A DNA stretch of 64,000 bases from Clostridia bacterium (GCA_009929695.1 RZZW01000009.1:1-64000); one strand, 5' to 3'; shown: positions 27,078 through 35,416, counted from the stretch's first letter. The notes: generated from the sequence alone by a model not told the origin. A program made the numbers and translations.

Positions 27078-27419
27078 ATGGACGATTGCTTGTTTTGCAA
27101 AATGGCAAGGGGAGAAATCCCCACAAACAAGGTCTACGAGGACGACACAGTGCTCGCGTTTTATGACATTGACCCGCAGGCGCCTGTGCATTTTCTCGTG
27201 ATACCAAAGCAGCACATTTCCTCGCCCGACGATATAACGCAGGAGAATTCCGCCGTCGTCGCGCATATATTTGAGGTGATAAGCAAGGTTTCAAAGGAGC
27301 TAAACCTCGAAAACGGCTATCGCGTCGTCACAAACTGCGGCAAAGACGGCGGACAAAGCGTAAAGCATCTGCACTTTCACGTGCTTGCAAAGCGCAGCTT
27401 AAAATGGCCTCCGGGCTGA
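27078..27419 (+). CDS. HIT-family nucleotide hydrolase (HinT-like)
   Basis: A 113-residue protein with two parts of the family pattern: DCLFCKMARGEIP at the start and the histidine triad HLHFHVL at about residue 97. HinT-type enzymes hydrolyse adenosine phosphoramidates and aminoacyl-adenylates, which makes its position right behind alaS sensible. AAAGGAGAC precedes the start. Confidence 0.95.
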   Translation: MDDCLFCKMARGEIPTNKVYEDDTVLAFYDIDPQAPVHFLVIPKQHISSPDDITQENSAVVAHIFEVISKVSKELNLENGYRVVTNCGKDGGQSVKHLHFHVLAKRSLKWPPG

Positions 27420-27422
27420 CGC

Positions 27423-27448
27423 GTAGGGAACGCATTGTATGCGTTCCG
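27423..27448 (+). repeat. Single REP-like palindrome, GGAACGCATTGTATGCGTTCC arm type in a short copy
   Basis: GTAG is followed by GGAACGCATTG and TATGCGTTCC. There is no T-run, so it is not an intrinsic terminator. It sits between co-directional genes. Confidence 0.7.
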
Positions 27449-27496
27449 CTTCGTTCGCGCAAAACCCACAATTAGTCTGATAAGGGGATAAGAATT

Positions 27497-28036
27497 ATGA
27501 AAAAAACCTACACACTTAACGTTGCGGGCGTCACGCGAGAGCTGCCGCTTTGCCCTGTTAATGAAAAAATGGATATCGCGGCGTTTGTCATGTTCAGCGA
27601 CGTTGAACTGACGGTCGCGTGCGCAAAGGAATTGCTCGAAAAGCTGCCGGAGTTTGACGTCATCGTCACCGCCGAGTCAAAGGGCATTCCGCTCGCATAC
27701 GAAATGGCGCGCCAAAGCGGCAAGCAGTACATTCCCGCACGCAAAAGTGTCAAGCTTTATATGCAGGAGCCAATCATTGTTAATGATAAATCCATAACCA
27801 CAGAAGCCGAGCAGACGCTTATCATCGACAAAAAAGATCTAGACTATATGGACGGCAAGCGTGTCGTAATCGTCGACGACGTAATAAGCACAGGCGGCAG
27901 CCTGCAAGCGCTTGAAACGCTCGTCGGAAAAAGCACAGGCACAGTTGTTGCCCGCGCAGCCGTCCTCGCCGAGGGCGACGCGTCAGAGCGCACGGACATC
28001 ATTTTCTTGCAGCCGCTCCCGCTTTTCTTCAAGTAA
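27497..28036 (+). CDS. Phosphoribosyltransferase, adenine phosphoribosyltransferase-like
   Basis: This 179-residue type I phosphoribosyltransferase has the PRPP-binding loop VVIVDDVISTGGS near residues 119-131 and TAESKGIPLAYEMA in the region that binds pyrophosphate. The length and the RKSVKLYMQEP segment resemble Apt, which salvages adenine to AMP, but substrate choice cannot be proven from sequence. AAGGGGATAAG precedes the start. Confidence 0.85.
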   Translation: MKKTYTLNVAGVTRELPLCPVNEKMDIAAFVMFSDVELTVACAKELLEKLPEFDVIVTAESKGIPLAYEMARQSGKQYIPARKSVKLYMQEPIIVNDKSITTEAEQTLIIDKKDLDYMDGKRVVIVDDVISTGGSLQALETLVGKSTGTVVARAAVLAEGDASERTDIIFLQPLPLFFK

Positions 28037-28045
28037 AACACGCAC

Positions 28046-30181
28046 ATGAAAAGACCGCTTGCGATAGTTGGCTTTACATTTTTAATAGCAAACTTGCTAG
28101 CAGTTTTTATGCCGCAGGGGGCTTTGTTGCCCCTTGCGGCTGTTTTTGGTATTGTGGCGGCGGGTGTCATTCTGAGGAGCGTAGCGACGAAGAATCTTAA
28201 AACCCGCGGCAATGCACAAAAGATTTTTCGCTTCGCTCAGAATGACAAAGTGCTGGTTTTAAAATACATCTCCACCGTCCTAATCTCCGCCGCGTGCGCA
28301 TTTTGCCTCATGGCGGCGTATCAATATGCAAACGTCTCTAAAATAGAGGGCTACATAGGCGAAACGCATACAATAACCGCAAAGGTGCTCACCACAACGC
28401 CCGCCTATACAGAGGACAGCGTAAACGCCAAGCTGCAAATTTTGACAGTGGACGGCGAAAAGGCGAGCGGCAAGACATTTGCCTATTCCATGCCGCTTTG
28501 CAATGTAGGCGATGTCGTCACATTTAACGGTGAGGGCAGCGCGCCAAAGCGTGACGAATATCTTTATTCAAACTACGCAAATGGCATATTTATTATTTAT
28601 AATGAAGTCGATTTGATGAGCGCCGAGCCGCAGAAAAACGGTATTTTGTCGTCAATTTCCGCGCTTCAAGCAAAAGCAGGCGACTCTATAACAACGCTTT
28701 TGCCGCGCGAGACAGGCGCGGTGCTCGCCGCTATGTCGGCAGGCGACAAAACAAAGCTCGACACATCAACAAAAACAATTTTCAAACGAGCTGGCATTTC
28801 CTATCTGCTTGTTGTATCTGGCTTGCATTTAAGCATGCTTGCGGCGGCGTTTTATTTCGTTATTTCCCGCATTTTTAAGCGCCGCACGCGTATATCAAGT
28901 GCCGTCACCTGTGTGTTTATACTATTTATAATGGTATTTATGGGCATGTCCGCATCGGTAGTCCGAAGCGGTGTTGCGCTTTTGCTCGTGTATTCGGGCG
29001 CGCTTTTTAACAGGCAAAGCGACGTGTATACCTCACTCGGTACGGCGGCACTTTTGCTCTGCGCCATAAACCCATACGCGGCGGTTGACATAGGCTTACT
29101 GCTCTCGATATCGTCGGTTTTGGCAGTCGTGCTTGTCGGCGAAAGCCAAACACGAACACTCCAAAAGCAGCAGGATGCACCTCGCGTGAAAATCTTAGCG
29201 ATAAAATTCGGCTACGTTTTGCTTGTGCCGATAGCAGCGACAGCGGCCACTGTCCCTGTGCTCGTCGCGATAGGCGAGGGCGTGTCGCTTGTCTCGGTGC
29301 TCGCAGGCGTTCCCACGGTGGCACTTCTGCCGTTTATAGTTGTTTTAGGGCTTGTCACAGCCGCATTTTTCTACATAACGCCCCTCGCGTTCATCGCGCG
29401 TCTCGCGTGCCTGATAGCGGCTGTAATTGTGAATTTCATAATAAAGCTCGCGTCATGGACGGCAAATCTGCCGTTTGCGTTTGTGCATTTATACGGTTTG
29501 TCTGCGCTGTGTATTTTCATTTTGACGGCACTTTTGCTGTATGCAGGCGTAAAATCAGGCGTTGGCAGAGTAAAAAGCGTGTTCTTTACATCACTTTTCG
29601 TGATAATTTTGGCAGCCGCGTATATGTGCTATGACGCAGATGTTGTGCATATAACGCTGACCGGCAACAACGCAAACCCCGCCGTCGTTATAACGCAGGG
29701 CTTTGACACCACCGTAATTTTTCGCGGGTCGCAAAGCGCGACAGGCGTTGCCGACACGCTCGAATTATATAACCGCCAAGACGTAAATTTTCTAGTCGAT
29801 TTGCGCCTTGCCGCAAACACCGCCGCGCTTAAAGACGGCTTCGCCGCGCAAAATGAGGTCCTAGCCGTACAAAATGTGCTTTCGGCAAAGACTTACACGC
29901 CGTTTCGTGATATAATAGTGACAGTGCACAGGCAAAACAAAGGCTGCTACGCCATAATCGGCATGGGCGGTTTTGACGTTTGCGTCGCGACAGGCAAGGT
30001 CGATTTATCAAACGAAAAGGGGATAGACGTGTTCATCGCAGGCTCGTCCGAGCCTCAAAATTTAATTTGCGATAAGATAGCTGTCTATTCAGCAGCGCCG
30101 TCTTGGGCGGAAAGCTATGAAGATAAAATCATTATAACTGATGAAATCCTAGTCCGCAGCGGAAAATCAGTAATTTACTAA
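28046..30181 (+). CDS. comEC: ComEC/Rec2-family membrane protein with a repeat-derived insert
   Basis: The 711 residues include the ComEC/Rec2 competence domain: many hydrophobic helices and the core FKRAGISYLLVVSGLHLSML near residue 250. Family members translocate single-stranded DNA during transformation. Residues 41-67 (bases 28166-28246) are encoded by a complete 81-bp GTCATTCTGAG-family repeat, exactly 27 codons with no stop. The C-terminal 200 residues occupy the place of the usual metallo-beta-lactamase domain but show no HxHxDH motif. No good ribosome site precedes the ATG, so translation may depend on the gene upstream, nine bases away. Confidence 0.85.
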   Translation: MKRPLAIVGFTFLIANLLAVFMPQGALLPLAAVFGIVAAGVILRSVATKNLKTRGNAQKIFRFAQNDKVLVLKYISTVLISAACAFCLMAAYQYANVSKIEGYIGETHTITAKVLTTTPAYTEDSVNAKLQILTVDGEKASGKTFAYSMPLCNVGDVVTFNGEGSAPKRDEYLYSNYANGIFIIYNEVDLMSAEPQKNGILSSISALQAKAGDSITTLLPRETGAVLAAMSAGDKTKLDTSTKTIFKRAGISYLLVVSGLHLSMLAAAFYFVISRIFKRRTRISSAVTCVFILFIMVFMGMSASVVRSGVALLLVYSGALFNRQSDVYTSLGTAALLLCAINPYAAVDIGLLLSISSVLAVVLVGESQTRTLQKQQDAPRVKILAIKFGYVLLVPIAATAATVPVLVAIGEGVSLVSVLAGVPTVALLPFIVVLGLVTAAFFYITPLAFIARLACLIAAVIVNFIIKLASWTANLPFAFVHLYGLSALCIFILTALLLYAGVKSGVGRVKSVFFTSLFVIILAAAYMCYDADVVHITLTGNNANPAVVITQGFDTTVIFRGSQSATGVADTLELYNRQDVNFLVDLRLAANTAALKDGFAAQNEVLAVQNVLSAKTYTPFRDIIVTVHRQNKGCYAIIGMGGFDVCVATGKVDLSNEKGIDVFIAGSSEPQNLICDKIAVYSAAPSWAESYEDKIIITDEILVRSGKSVIY
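28166..28246. repeat. GTCATTCTGAG-family palindromic repeat, copy 2, inside comEC
   Basis: It begins GTCATTCTGAGGAGCGTAGC and ends TTCGCTTCGCTCAGAATGAC. It is 81 bp, a multiple of three, and is translated as a basic, soluble-looking segment (LRSVATKNLKTRG, then NAQKIFRFAQND) between two hydrophobic stretches. Confidence 0.9.
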
Positions 30182-30209
30182 TGTTGTTATCGCTTTAGAA
30201 AAGTCATCA

Positions 30210-30282
30210 GTAGGGCGGGGCTTGCTTCCGCCGCCGCACCCCCCCTACCGCAAATCACGGCGGGAGCAAGCCCCCGCCCTAC
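30210..30282. repeat. Paired REP-like palindrome (BIME), GGGGCTTGCTTCCGCC variant
   Basis: It starts GTAGGGCGGGGCTTGCTTCC and ends CGGGAGCAAGCCCCCGCCC plus TAC. The left arm has lost a G and gained a T. The imperfect flanks TAATTTACTAA and TAATTACTAA occur on the two sides. Confidence 0.8.
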
Positions 30283-30336
30283 AGTGCATACTGGTGGATG
30301 GGATAATAATAATTACTAAAAAGGAGTGCCGACGAT

Positions 30337-31365
30337 ATGATATTGCGCGAGCAGCAGCTTATAAAAGCGCTTTCACAGCCGCTTACACAAAGCGTGTTTT
30401 ATTACTACTCAACCGAGGAGTACGCCCCGCGCCGCTACGCCGAAAAAACAATCGCCATATTGCAACAGGCAGAGCCGTCCGAGCTGACGCAAATCGACGG
30501 CCCCGCGCCGTCTATTGAAGAAATTGTCGACGCGGCGGGCACGATTTCGATGTTCGGCACAAGAAGAATAGTCGCAGTTTCGCTTGAGCCGTCTGCCATG
30601 AACGACGCCGACGTAGCGGCGCTTTGCGATATATGCGAAAGCCTTGAAAATTCTGTTATCGTCATGACAACGATTTTTAAGGACGACAAAGCGCAGCTTA
30701 CAAAAAAATCAAAATTGCTCATTGCCGCCGCCGAAAAAAACGGCATTGCGGCAGAGCTTACAAAGCCAACCCCCGCCGATGCAGCGCGATTTGTTGTAGA
30801 AACAGCTCAAAAAAGCGGCGCAAGCGTATCAAAGCAAGCCGCCTCCGCGATAGTTGAGCGCAGCGGAACAGACTTTTTTGTGCTTGAAAACGAGACGGCA
30901 AAGCTTGCCGCGTCGTGCAATTACGGCGAAATAACACTGCCGCTGATTGAAAAATTAAGCACGCATAACATCGAGGCAAACGTGTTCGACATGGTGCGCC
31001 TTGTCACCTCGCGCCGTACCGAAAAAGCAGTCGAACGCTTAAACGAGCTTATTGATTTGCAAAACGAACCAATCGCCATCGCCGCCGCGCTGTCAGGCTC
31101 TTTCCTTGACGCATATCGGGTAAAATGCGCGCAGGCGACAGGCAAAAACTACTCTGCCGCGTTCAAGGATTTTGGCTATAAGGGCAGCGATTACCGCCTT
31201 AAAAAAGCAGGCGAGAGCGCGTCAGGCTACACAAAAAAGCAGCTTTTGCAGATACTTGAAATACTTTTGCAGCTCGACATAAAGCTGAAAAGCACGCGTG
31301 CCGACAAAACGGCGCTTTTGCAGACAGCCCTTTGCGAAATTTCGTTCGCGGGGGCAAGTAGATGA
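30337..31365 (+). CDS. holA: DNA polymerase III delta subunit
   Basis: A 342-residue protein of the HolA family, the clamp-loader subunit that opens the beta sliding clamp. Visible features are the N-terminal FYYYSTEEYAPRRYAEK segment, GTISMFGTRRIVAVS, and the helical C-terminal collar domain with VFDMVRLVTSRRTEKAVERL. Location behind comEC is a common Firmicute arrangement. AAAGGAG precedes the start. The stop overlaps the next start (ATGA). Confidence 0.9.
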   Translation: MILREQQLIKALSQPLTQSVFYYYSTEEYAPRRYAEKTIAILQQAEPSELTQIDGPAPSIEEIVDAAGTISMFGTRRIVAVSLEPSAMNDADVAALCDICESLENSVIVMTTIFKDDKAQLTKKSKLLIAAAEKNGIAAELTKPTPADAARFVVETAQKSGASVSKQAASAIVERSGTDFFVLENETAKLAASCNYGEITLPLIEKLSTHNIEANVFDMVRLVTSRRTEKAVERLNELIDLQNEPIAIAAALSGSFLDAYRVKCAQATGKNYSAAFKDFGYKGSDYRLKKAGESASGYTKKQLLQILEILLQLDIKLKSTRADKTALLQTALCEISFAGASR

Positions 31366-31952
31366 AGCCGCGCATAGAGGAAATAATCGTTGTCGAGGGC
31401 AAATACGACGCGATAAAGCTTTCGTCGCTCGTCGACGCGCTCATAATCCCCACAGGCGGCTTTTCGGTGTTCACTTCAAACGAGACAAAAAACCTTATTT
31501 TGACCCTCGGCAAAAAGCGCGGCGTGATAGTTTTAACGGATTCCGACAGCGCGGGCTTTCGCATCCGCACATTTGTGAATAAGCTTGCCGCCGATATAAA
31601 TGTAAAAAACGCCTACGTGCCGTCTGTGCAGGGCAAAGAGAAACGCAAGCGCACGGCAGGCAAAGAGGGCTTGCTCGGCGTTGAGGGAGTGTCCGACAGC
31701 GCAATAATAAACGCTCTAAATACCGCAAGAGCCACTAAAAAAACCGATCGCACAGGCAGAGAAATAACGTATACGGATTTATACCTGCTCGGCCTTTCGG
31801 GCACGCAAGACAGCGCCGCCCGCCGCCGCGAGTGGCTCGCCTCAATCGGCCTGCCCGCCCGCATATCAAAAAAAGCCCTCTGCGAGGTGCTTAATACTCT
31901 CTACACCTACGAGGAGCTTTTGTTGTCGATTGGGGTAAATGGGTTAGGGTAA
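31362..31952 (+). CDS. rnmV: Ribonuclease M5 (Toprim domain)
   Basis: A 196-residue protein. The Toprim fold is clear: the catalytic Glu in IIVVEGKYDAIKL and the acidic pair in VIVLTDSDSAGFRIR. The later segment GKEGLLGVEGVSD is characteristic of RNase M5, which matures the 5S rRNA precursor in Firmicutes. Its start overlaps the holA stop by four bases, so the two are translationally coupled. Confidence 0.92.
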   Translation: MKPRIEEIIVVEGKYDAIKLSSLVDALIIPTGGFSVFTSNETKNLILTLGKKRGVIVLTDSDSAGFRIRTFVNKLAADINVKNAYVPSVQGKEKRKRTAGKEGLLGVEGVSDSAIINALNTARATKKTDRTGREITYTDLYLLGLSGTQDSAARRREWLASIGLPARISKKALCEVLNTLYTYEELLLSIGVNGLG

Positions 31953-31968
31953 TCACGAAAAATGCACT

Positions 31969-32043
31969 GTAGGGCAAGGGCTCTGCTCTTGCCGTTGCAA
32001 CCGATTACCGTAAGTTGCGGCAAGAGCAGAGCCCTTGCCCTAC
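31969..32043. repeat. Paired REP-like palindrome (BIME), GGCAAGGGCTCTGCTCTTGCC arm type
   Basis: GTAGGGCAAGGGCTCTGCTC is repeated in inverse at the right end. The linker TTGCAACCG, seven bases, then GTAAGTTGCGG is shared with the copies at 35304 and 41332, although the arms of those are different. Confidence 0.88.
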
Positions 32044-32082
32044 AGTCAATAGCGAACTTGCGGGGGTGCGAACGCCTTAAAT

Positions 32083-33024
32083 TTATTTAAGTTCCCCGTC
32101 AATAATCTGCTTATAATACCACGGCAACGGGCATTTGAATGTCTTGCCGGACAGCGCCTTGCACACGCCGTTTATTTTGGGGAATGTCAGGCTGTATGCA
32201 CAGAGGGCTTGGTATCTGAGCTTTAATTCTCTGTTTGCGGCGTTATTGCCGTATTTGCTGTCGCCGAGTATCGGGCAGTCGATGGACGCTAAATGCAGGC
32301 GAATTTGATGTGTGCGGCCTGTCACAAGCTCCACTTCAAGCAGTGCAAGCCTGCCGCTTGTGTCAATTGTGTTATATTTTGTGATGATTTCCTTTGCGCC
32401 GTTCATGTTCGCGTCGCAAAGCCTAACGTGCGCCGCCGCCGCGTCCTTTTTAAGATAGCCCGTCAGCGTTGCGGACGGCTTCGCGGGCTTGCCGTATGTC
32501 ACGCAAAGATATTTTTTCACGATATCGCGCCCTTGAATAAGCGTGCAAAGCTCGTTGAAAGCCGCCTCGTTTTTGGCGATTATAGTTAAGCCGGACGTGC
32601 CTGTGTCAAGGCGATGGCATAGCGCGGGCTTAAACTCGCTCTCCTTTGAATATTCGCCCTTTTCGCTTAAATACAAAAGCGCGCGGTTGATAAGCGTGTC
32701 GGCTTCGGTGTCGTCGTTCACCATAAGTCCGGCGGGTTTAATTGTGATAACGAGGTTTGCGTCCTCATAAATCACCTCAAAAATGCGCTTTGCGCGAAGA
32801 TACGGCGCACCCTGCGGCTGTGTCAGCGCTTCGTCGGGGATAAACAGCTTTAGCTCGTCGCCAAGCTGCATATACGTGTCGAGCGGCACTTTTTTGCCGT
32901 TAAGCTTGATTTTGTTTTCGCGCATGAATTTGTGCAGCTTGCCCTTTGTCAGCATTTTGTACTCGCCGAGTAAAAAGGCGTCAAGCCTGCCTGCGTTTTT
33001 GGGTGTAATTCTAATTTGCTTCAT
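32083..33024 (-). CDS. RluA-family pseudouridine synthase with S4 domain
   Basis: In this 313-residue protein an N-terminal S4 RNA-binding domain (about 10-65) precedes the catalytic domain. The catalytic Asp lies in HRLDTGTSGLTIIAK, and GRTHQIRLHL is the second family motif. It converts uridine to pseudouridine in rRNA or tRNA; the RluC/RluD-like layout suggests large-subunit rRNA, but the exact site is unknown. GGAGC precedes the start. It is divergent from the flavin-binding gene at 33066. Confidence 0.93.
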   Translation of the reverse strand: MKQIRITPKNAGRLDAFLLGEYKMLTKGKLHKFMRENKIKLNGKKVPLDTYMQLGDELKLFIPDEALTQPQGAPYLRAKRIFEVIYEDANLVITIKPAGLMVNDDTEADTLINRALLYLSEKGEYSKESEFKPALCHRLDTGTSGLTIIAKNEAAFNELCTLIQGRDIVKKYLCVTYGKPAKPSATLTGYLKKDAAAAHVRLCDANMNGAKEIITKYNTIDTSGRLALLEVELVTGRTHQIRLHLASIDCPILGDSKYGNNAANRELKLRYQALCAYSLTFPKINGVCKALSGKTFKCPLPWYYKQIIDGELK

Positions 33025-33065
33025 AATTGCTCCAATTTATGTTAAAATATGTCGAGGTGATTTAA

Positions 33066-33539
33066 TTGATAATGAAAAGACGAGAGGTTTGCGGCTTTGC
33101 CGAAAAAATCGAGATAGTGAAAAAATGCAAGGTGTGCAATATCGCAATGCTCAACGGAGATATGCCGTACATAGTCCCGATGAATTTCGGCTACGAGACA
33201 AGCGGCGAGACGCTCACGCTGTATTTTCACAGCGCGATAAAGGGCTTAAAGCTTGACTGCTTGCGCCAAAACCCAAACGTGTGCGTTGAGATGGACTGCG
33301 ACCACGAGCCGTTTTACAACGAATTGCCCTGCAAAAACGGCTTCAAATTCGCAAGCATAATCGGCACAGGCAAAGCAGAATTTTTGACGCAGCGAGACGA
33401 AAAAGAAAAGGGAATAAACGCCCTGATGCTGCACCAAGTCGGCAAAACCTACACATTCACAGACCGGCAGCTTCGCTCGATAGAGGTTATAAAGGTCACG
33501 CTTGATGCCTTCACAGGCAAACGCCGTGCTGATTTGTAG
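33066..33539 (+). CDS. Pyridoxamine 5'-phosphate oxidase-like flavin-binding protein (NimA-like)
   Basis: A 157-residue protein. GAGGTGA (33054-33060) is five bases from TTG 33066 and eleven from ATG 33072, so the TTG start is plausible. The fold follows the split-barrel family: a start with CNIAMLNGDMPYIVPMNF, a strand with LYFHSAIKGLKLDCL, and ASIIGTGKAEFL. Relatives bind FMN, F420 or heme, and some reduce nitroimidazoles. The actual substrate cannot be told. Confidence 0.85.
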   Translation: MIMKRREVCGFAEKIEIVKKCKVCNIAMLNGDMPYIVPMNFGYETSGETLTLYFHSAIKGLKLDCLRQNPNVCVEMDCDHEPFYNELPCKNGFKFASIIGTGKAEFLTQRDEKEKGINALMLHQVGKTYTFTDRQLRSIEVIKVTLDAFTGKRRADL

Positions 33540-33595
33540 CGGTAATCAAGTATAGCATATTTTAATGGGAAATTCAAATATTTCAAAACACAATA

Positions 33596-33646
33596 AAAAG
33601 GCGCTTCTATCCAAAAATAATCGGACAGAAGCGCCATTGTTTTTTG
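33596..33646. terminator. Bidirectional terminator between convergent genes
   Basis: GGCGCTTCT and AGAAGCGCC pair around a partly matched loop. There are A-rich bases on the left and a T-run on the right, so it serves 33066-33539 on the plus strand and 33647-34087 on the minus strand. Confidence 0.85.
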
Positions 33647-34087
33647 CTATTTGTCGGGAACAAAGCTGTATCGCATTTCCAAATCGTTTAAAATCATTAC
33701 GCCGCCCACGAGAAGAATGTCAAGCCACACGGAAAAGTTAAATGCAGTGCTGACTACCATATATAAAACGCAAAGCCCAAATATGATACAGGTGCGTTTT
33801 AGAAATTTAGCCGCGAATTTTTTGCGCTCGGCACTTCCCGCGTCGCGAGCCGTTTCATATGTCGGTCCGCCCGGTATCCAGTAAATATATTCGGTTTTAT
33901 AAATTAGTATATATTCAGCGATAGTATCAATGGAAAAGAAAAAACATAGCAGCTTCGTTGTCAAAAAATTATTACTGCGAAAATACCCAAGACCGTAAAA
34001 CAGCCACAATATCAATACATAAAAGACAGCGGAAACCACGCCCAAAGCCAAAAGCGGCAAACGCGTATTTTTGTACTCCTTTTTCAT
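33647..34087 (-). CDS. Small membrane protein of unknown function
   Basis: A 146-residue protein with four likely membrane helices: near 12-33, 38-62, 98-116 and 119-136. A charged loop with GSAERKKFAAKFLKR separates the second and third. No family is recognised. It is monocistronic with a terminator shared with its convergent neighbour. Confidence 0.7.
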   Translation of the reverse strand: MKKEYKNTRLPLLALGVVSAVFYVLILWLFYGLGYFRSNNFLTTKLLCFFFSIDTIAEYILIYKTEYIYWIPGGPTYETARDAGSAERKKFAAKFLKRTCIIFGLCVLYMVVSTAFNFSVWLDILLVGGVMILNDLEMRYSFVPDK

Positions 34088-34177
34088 AATGCACCTCGTT
34101 TAAAACGCTGTGAATATTTTTGTATTACAATTATACTGCACGCGTTGAGAAAAGGCAAATATAAACTTAAAAGCCTC

Positions 34178-34206
34178 TTGACAACTGTCCAAAAAAAGCA
34201 TATATT
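34178..34206 (+). promoter_or_regulatory. Promoter of the ROK regulator/MFS operon
   Basis: A perfect TTGACA (34178-34183) and TATATT (34201-34206) are spaced by 17 bases, 42 bases before the TTG start. Confidence 0.85.
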
Positions 34207-34247
34207 AAACTTACTTTATAAAGCTTATTTAAAAAGGAGGAAAAGCC

Positions 34248-35234
34248 TTGTCTATAACCTCAAAGCAAATGCGCGATATAAACCTGCACGCCGTGCGCAG
34301 GGCGCTCATGCCCAATAATGTAAAAACGGCGGGCGAGATAGCGGGCGAAACTAATTTGAGCATCGTCACCGTGAACGCGCTTTTAAAGGATATGTCGGAC
34401 GCGGGAGAGGTCACGCGCGGCGCGGGCGTTTCGGCGGGCGGGCGTCCGGGCGCTGTTTACACCTACAACAGCCGCTACAAGCTCGCCGCAGTGATATACG
34501 GCTTTTTCAAAAACGACAGCTTAAATATAGTGCTCAGCGTCGTAGATTTCGCAGGCGAGAGCATTCACCGCGACAGCGTTTCAATAAACGAGGTCGAGCA
34601 GACATCGTTTGACGCGATGCTCGACTCGGCGTTTGCAAAATTCGACAACATCGCCGTGATAGCCCTCGGTTTGCCGGGTGTTGAAAAAAACGGCGTAATT
34701 TTGCTAAACGACTTCCGCGCGCTCGAGGGCGCACAGTTCATATCGCGCATACAGAGCCGCTACGGCGCAAAAACATTTTTTGTCAACGACATAAACGGCG
34801 CGGCAAACGGCTTTTACCACCGCTGTGCCCGCAATTGCGCATCCGCGTCCGCAATATGGTTTCCGCGCGTTTTCTGCCCGGGCGTGGGGCTTGTAATAAA
34901 CGGCAAAATTCACAAAGGATACTCAAACTTTGCGGGCGAAATTGCCTCGCTGCCGATAGGTGTTGACTGGCGCAGCATTGATTACAGCAGTGCCGACGAA
35001 GCAGAAGCTGCCGCCGCACGCCTTGTCGCGTCTGTGTGCTGCATTGCCGCGCCGGAAAAAACAGTGCTCTACGGCGACTTTTGGCGCGCCCAAAGTGGGC
35101 AGAATATCTCCCGTCAGGTTGAGCGAATGCTCGATTGCGCGTTTCAAATAGAGACGCAGACAGCGCAGTGGTTCGAGCGCGATTTCGAGCTTGGGCTGAC
35201 GCTAGAAGCCTTAAATTCAATAACATTTTCATAA
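34248..35234 (+). CDS. ROK-family transcriptional regulator (NagC/XylR-like)
   Basis: The protein has 328 residues from TTG 34248, supported by AAGGAGG seven bases upstream. An N-terminal winged helix (about 12-65, with AGEIAGETNLSIVTVNALLKD and GRPGAVY) is followed by a degenerate ROK sugar-kinase-like domain with VIALGLPGV and FVNDINGAANGFY; FCPGVGLVINGKI corresponds to the glycine-rich phosphate region. The cysteine-rich zinc motif of many ROK proteins is not evident. It likely represses the MFS gene downstream until a sugar binds. Its last codons are changed by a repeat insertion; see the findings. Confidence 0.88.
   Translation: MSITSKQMRDINLHAVRRALMPNNVKTAGEIAGETNLSIVTVNALLKDMSDAGEVTRGAGVSAGGRPGAVYTYNSRYKLAAVIYGFFKNDSLNIVLSVVDFAGESIHRDSVSINEVEQTSFDAMLDSAFAKFDNIAVIALGLPGVEKNGVILLNDFRALEGAQFISRIQSRYGAKTFFVNDINGAANGFYHRCARNCASASAIWFPRVFCPGVGLVINGKIHKGYSNFAGEIASLPIGVDWRSIDYSSADEAEAAAARLVASVCCIAAPEKTVLYGDFWRAQSGQNISRQVERMLDCAFQIETQTAQWFERDFELGLTLEALNSITFS
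35211..35230 (+). repeat. Left copy of a 20-bp direct repeat flanking a REP insertion
   Basis: TTAAATTCAATAACATTTTC occurs here, at the end of the ROK gene, and again exactly at 35385-35404 just before the ribosome site of the MFS gene. The 154 bases between them are repeat DNA. Confidence 0.95.
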
Positions 35235-35250
35235 TCTGCTAAAAGGTGTC

Positions 35251-35277
35251 GTAGGGCACGACGACTCGGCGTGCCGC
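35251..35277 (+). repeat. Single REP-like palindrome, GCACGACGACTCGGCGTGCCG arm type in a short copy
   Basis: GTAGGGCACGACGACTCGGC followed by GTGCCG. It lies inside the 154-bp insertion between the 20-bp direct repeats. The same arm type forms the pairs at 44301-44379 and 55799-55871. Confidence 0.8.
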
Positions 35278-35303
35278 GGTCGTAAGTGTTCTGTGGGTGC
35301 ACA

Positions 35304-35376
35304 GTAGGGCGGGGGCTTGCTCCCGCCGTTGCAACCGTATGCCGCAAGTTGCGGCGGGAGCAAGCCCCCGCCCTAC
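35304..35376. repeat. Paired REP-like palindrome (BIME), GGGGGCTTGCTCCC arm type
   Basis: The 73-bp copy is almost perfect, with the linker TTGCAACCGTATGCCGCAAG. An apparent N-terminal extension of the MFS gene (from 35297) is translated repeat DNA. Confidence 0.9.
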
Positions 35377-35384
35377 AGTACACG

Positions 35385-35404
35385 TTAAATTCAATAACAT
35401 TTTC
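35385..35404 (+). repeat. Right copy of the 20-bp direct repeat
   Basis: It is identical to 35211-35230 over 20 bases. Reading the ROK frame through this copy gives NSITFSEE and a TAA at 35411-35413, three bases before the MFS ATG at 35417. This is a normal operon junction and suggests the ancestral arrangement. Confidence 0.95.
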
Positions 35405-35416
35405 GGAGGAATAATC

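Noticed and set aside
27423-27448. Intrinsic terminator after the HIT gene
   Set aside because: The hairpin has no T-run and begins with the GTAGG head, so it is classed with the REP-like elements.
35297-35416. N-terminal extension of the MFS transporter
   Set aside because: These codons are a translated REP pair (RAGACSRR-like) followed by the duplicated 20-bp sequence. A strong ribosome site precedes ATG 35417.
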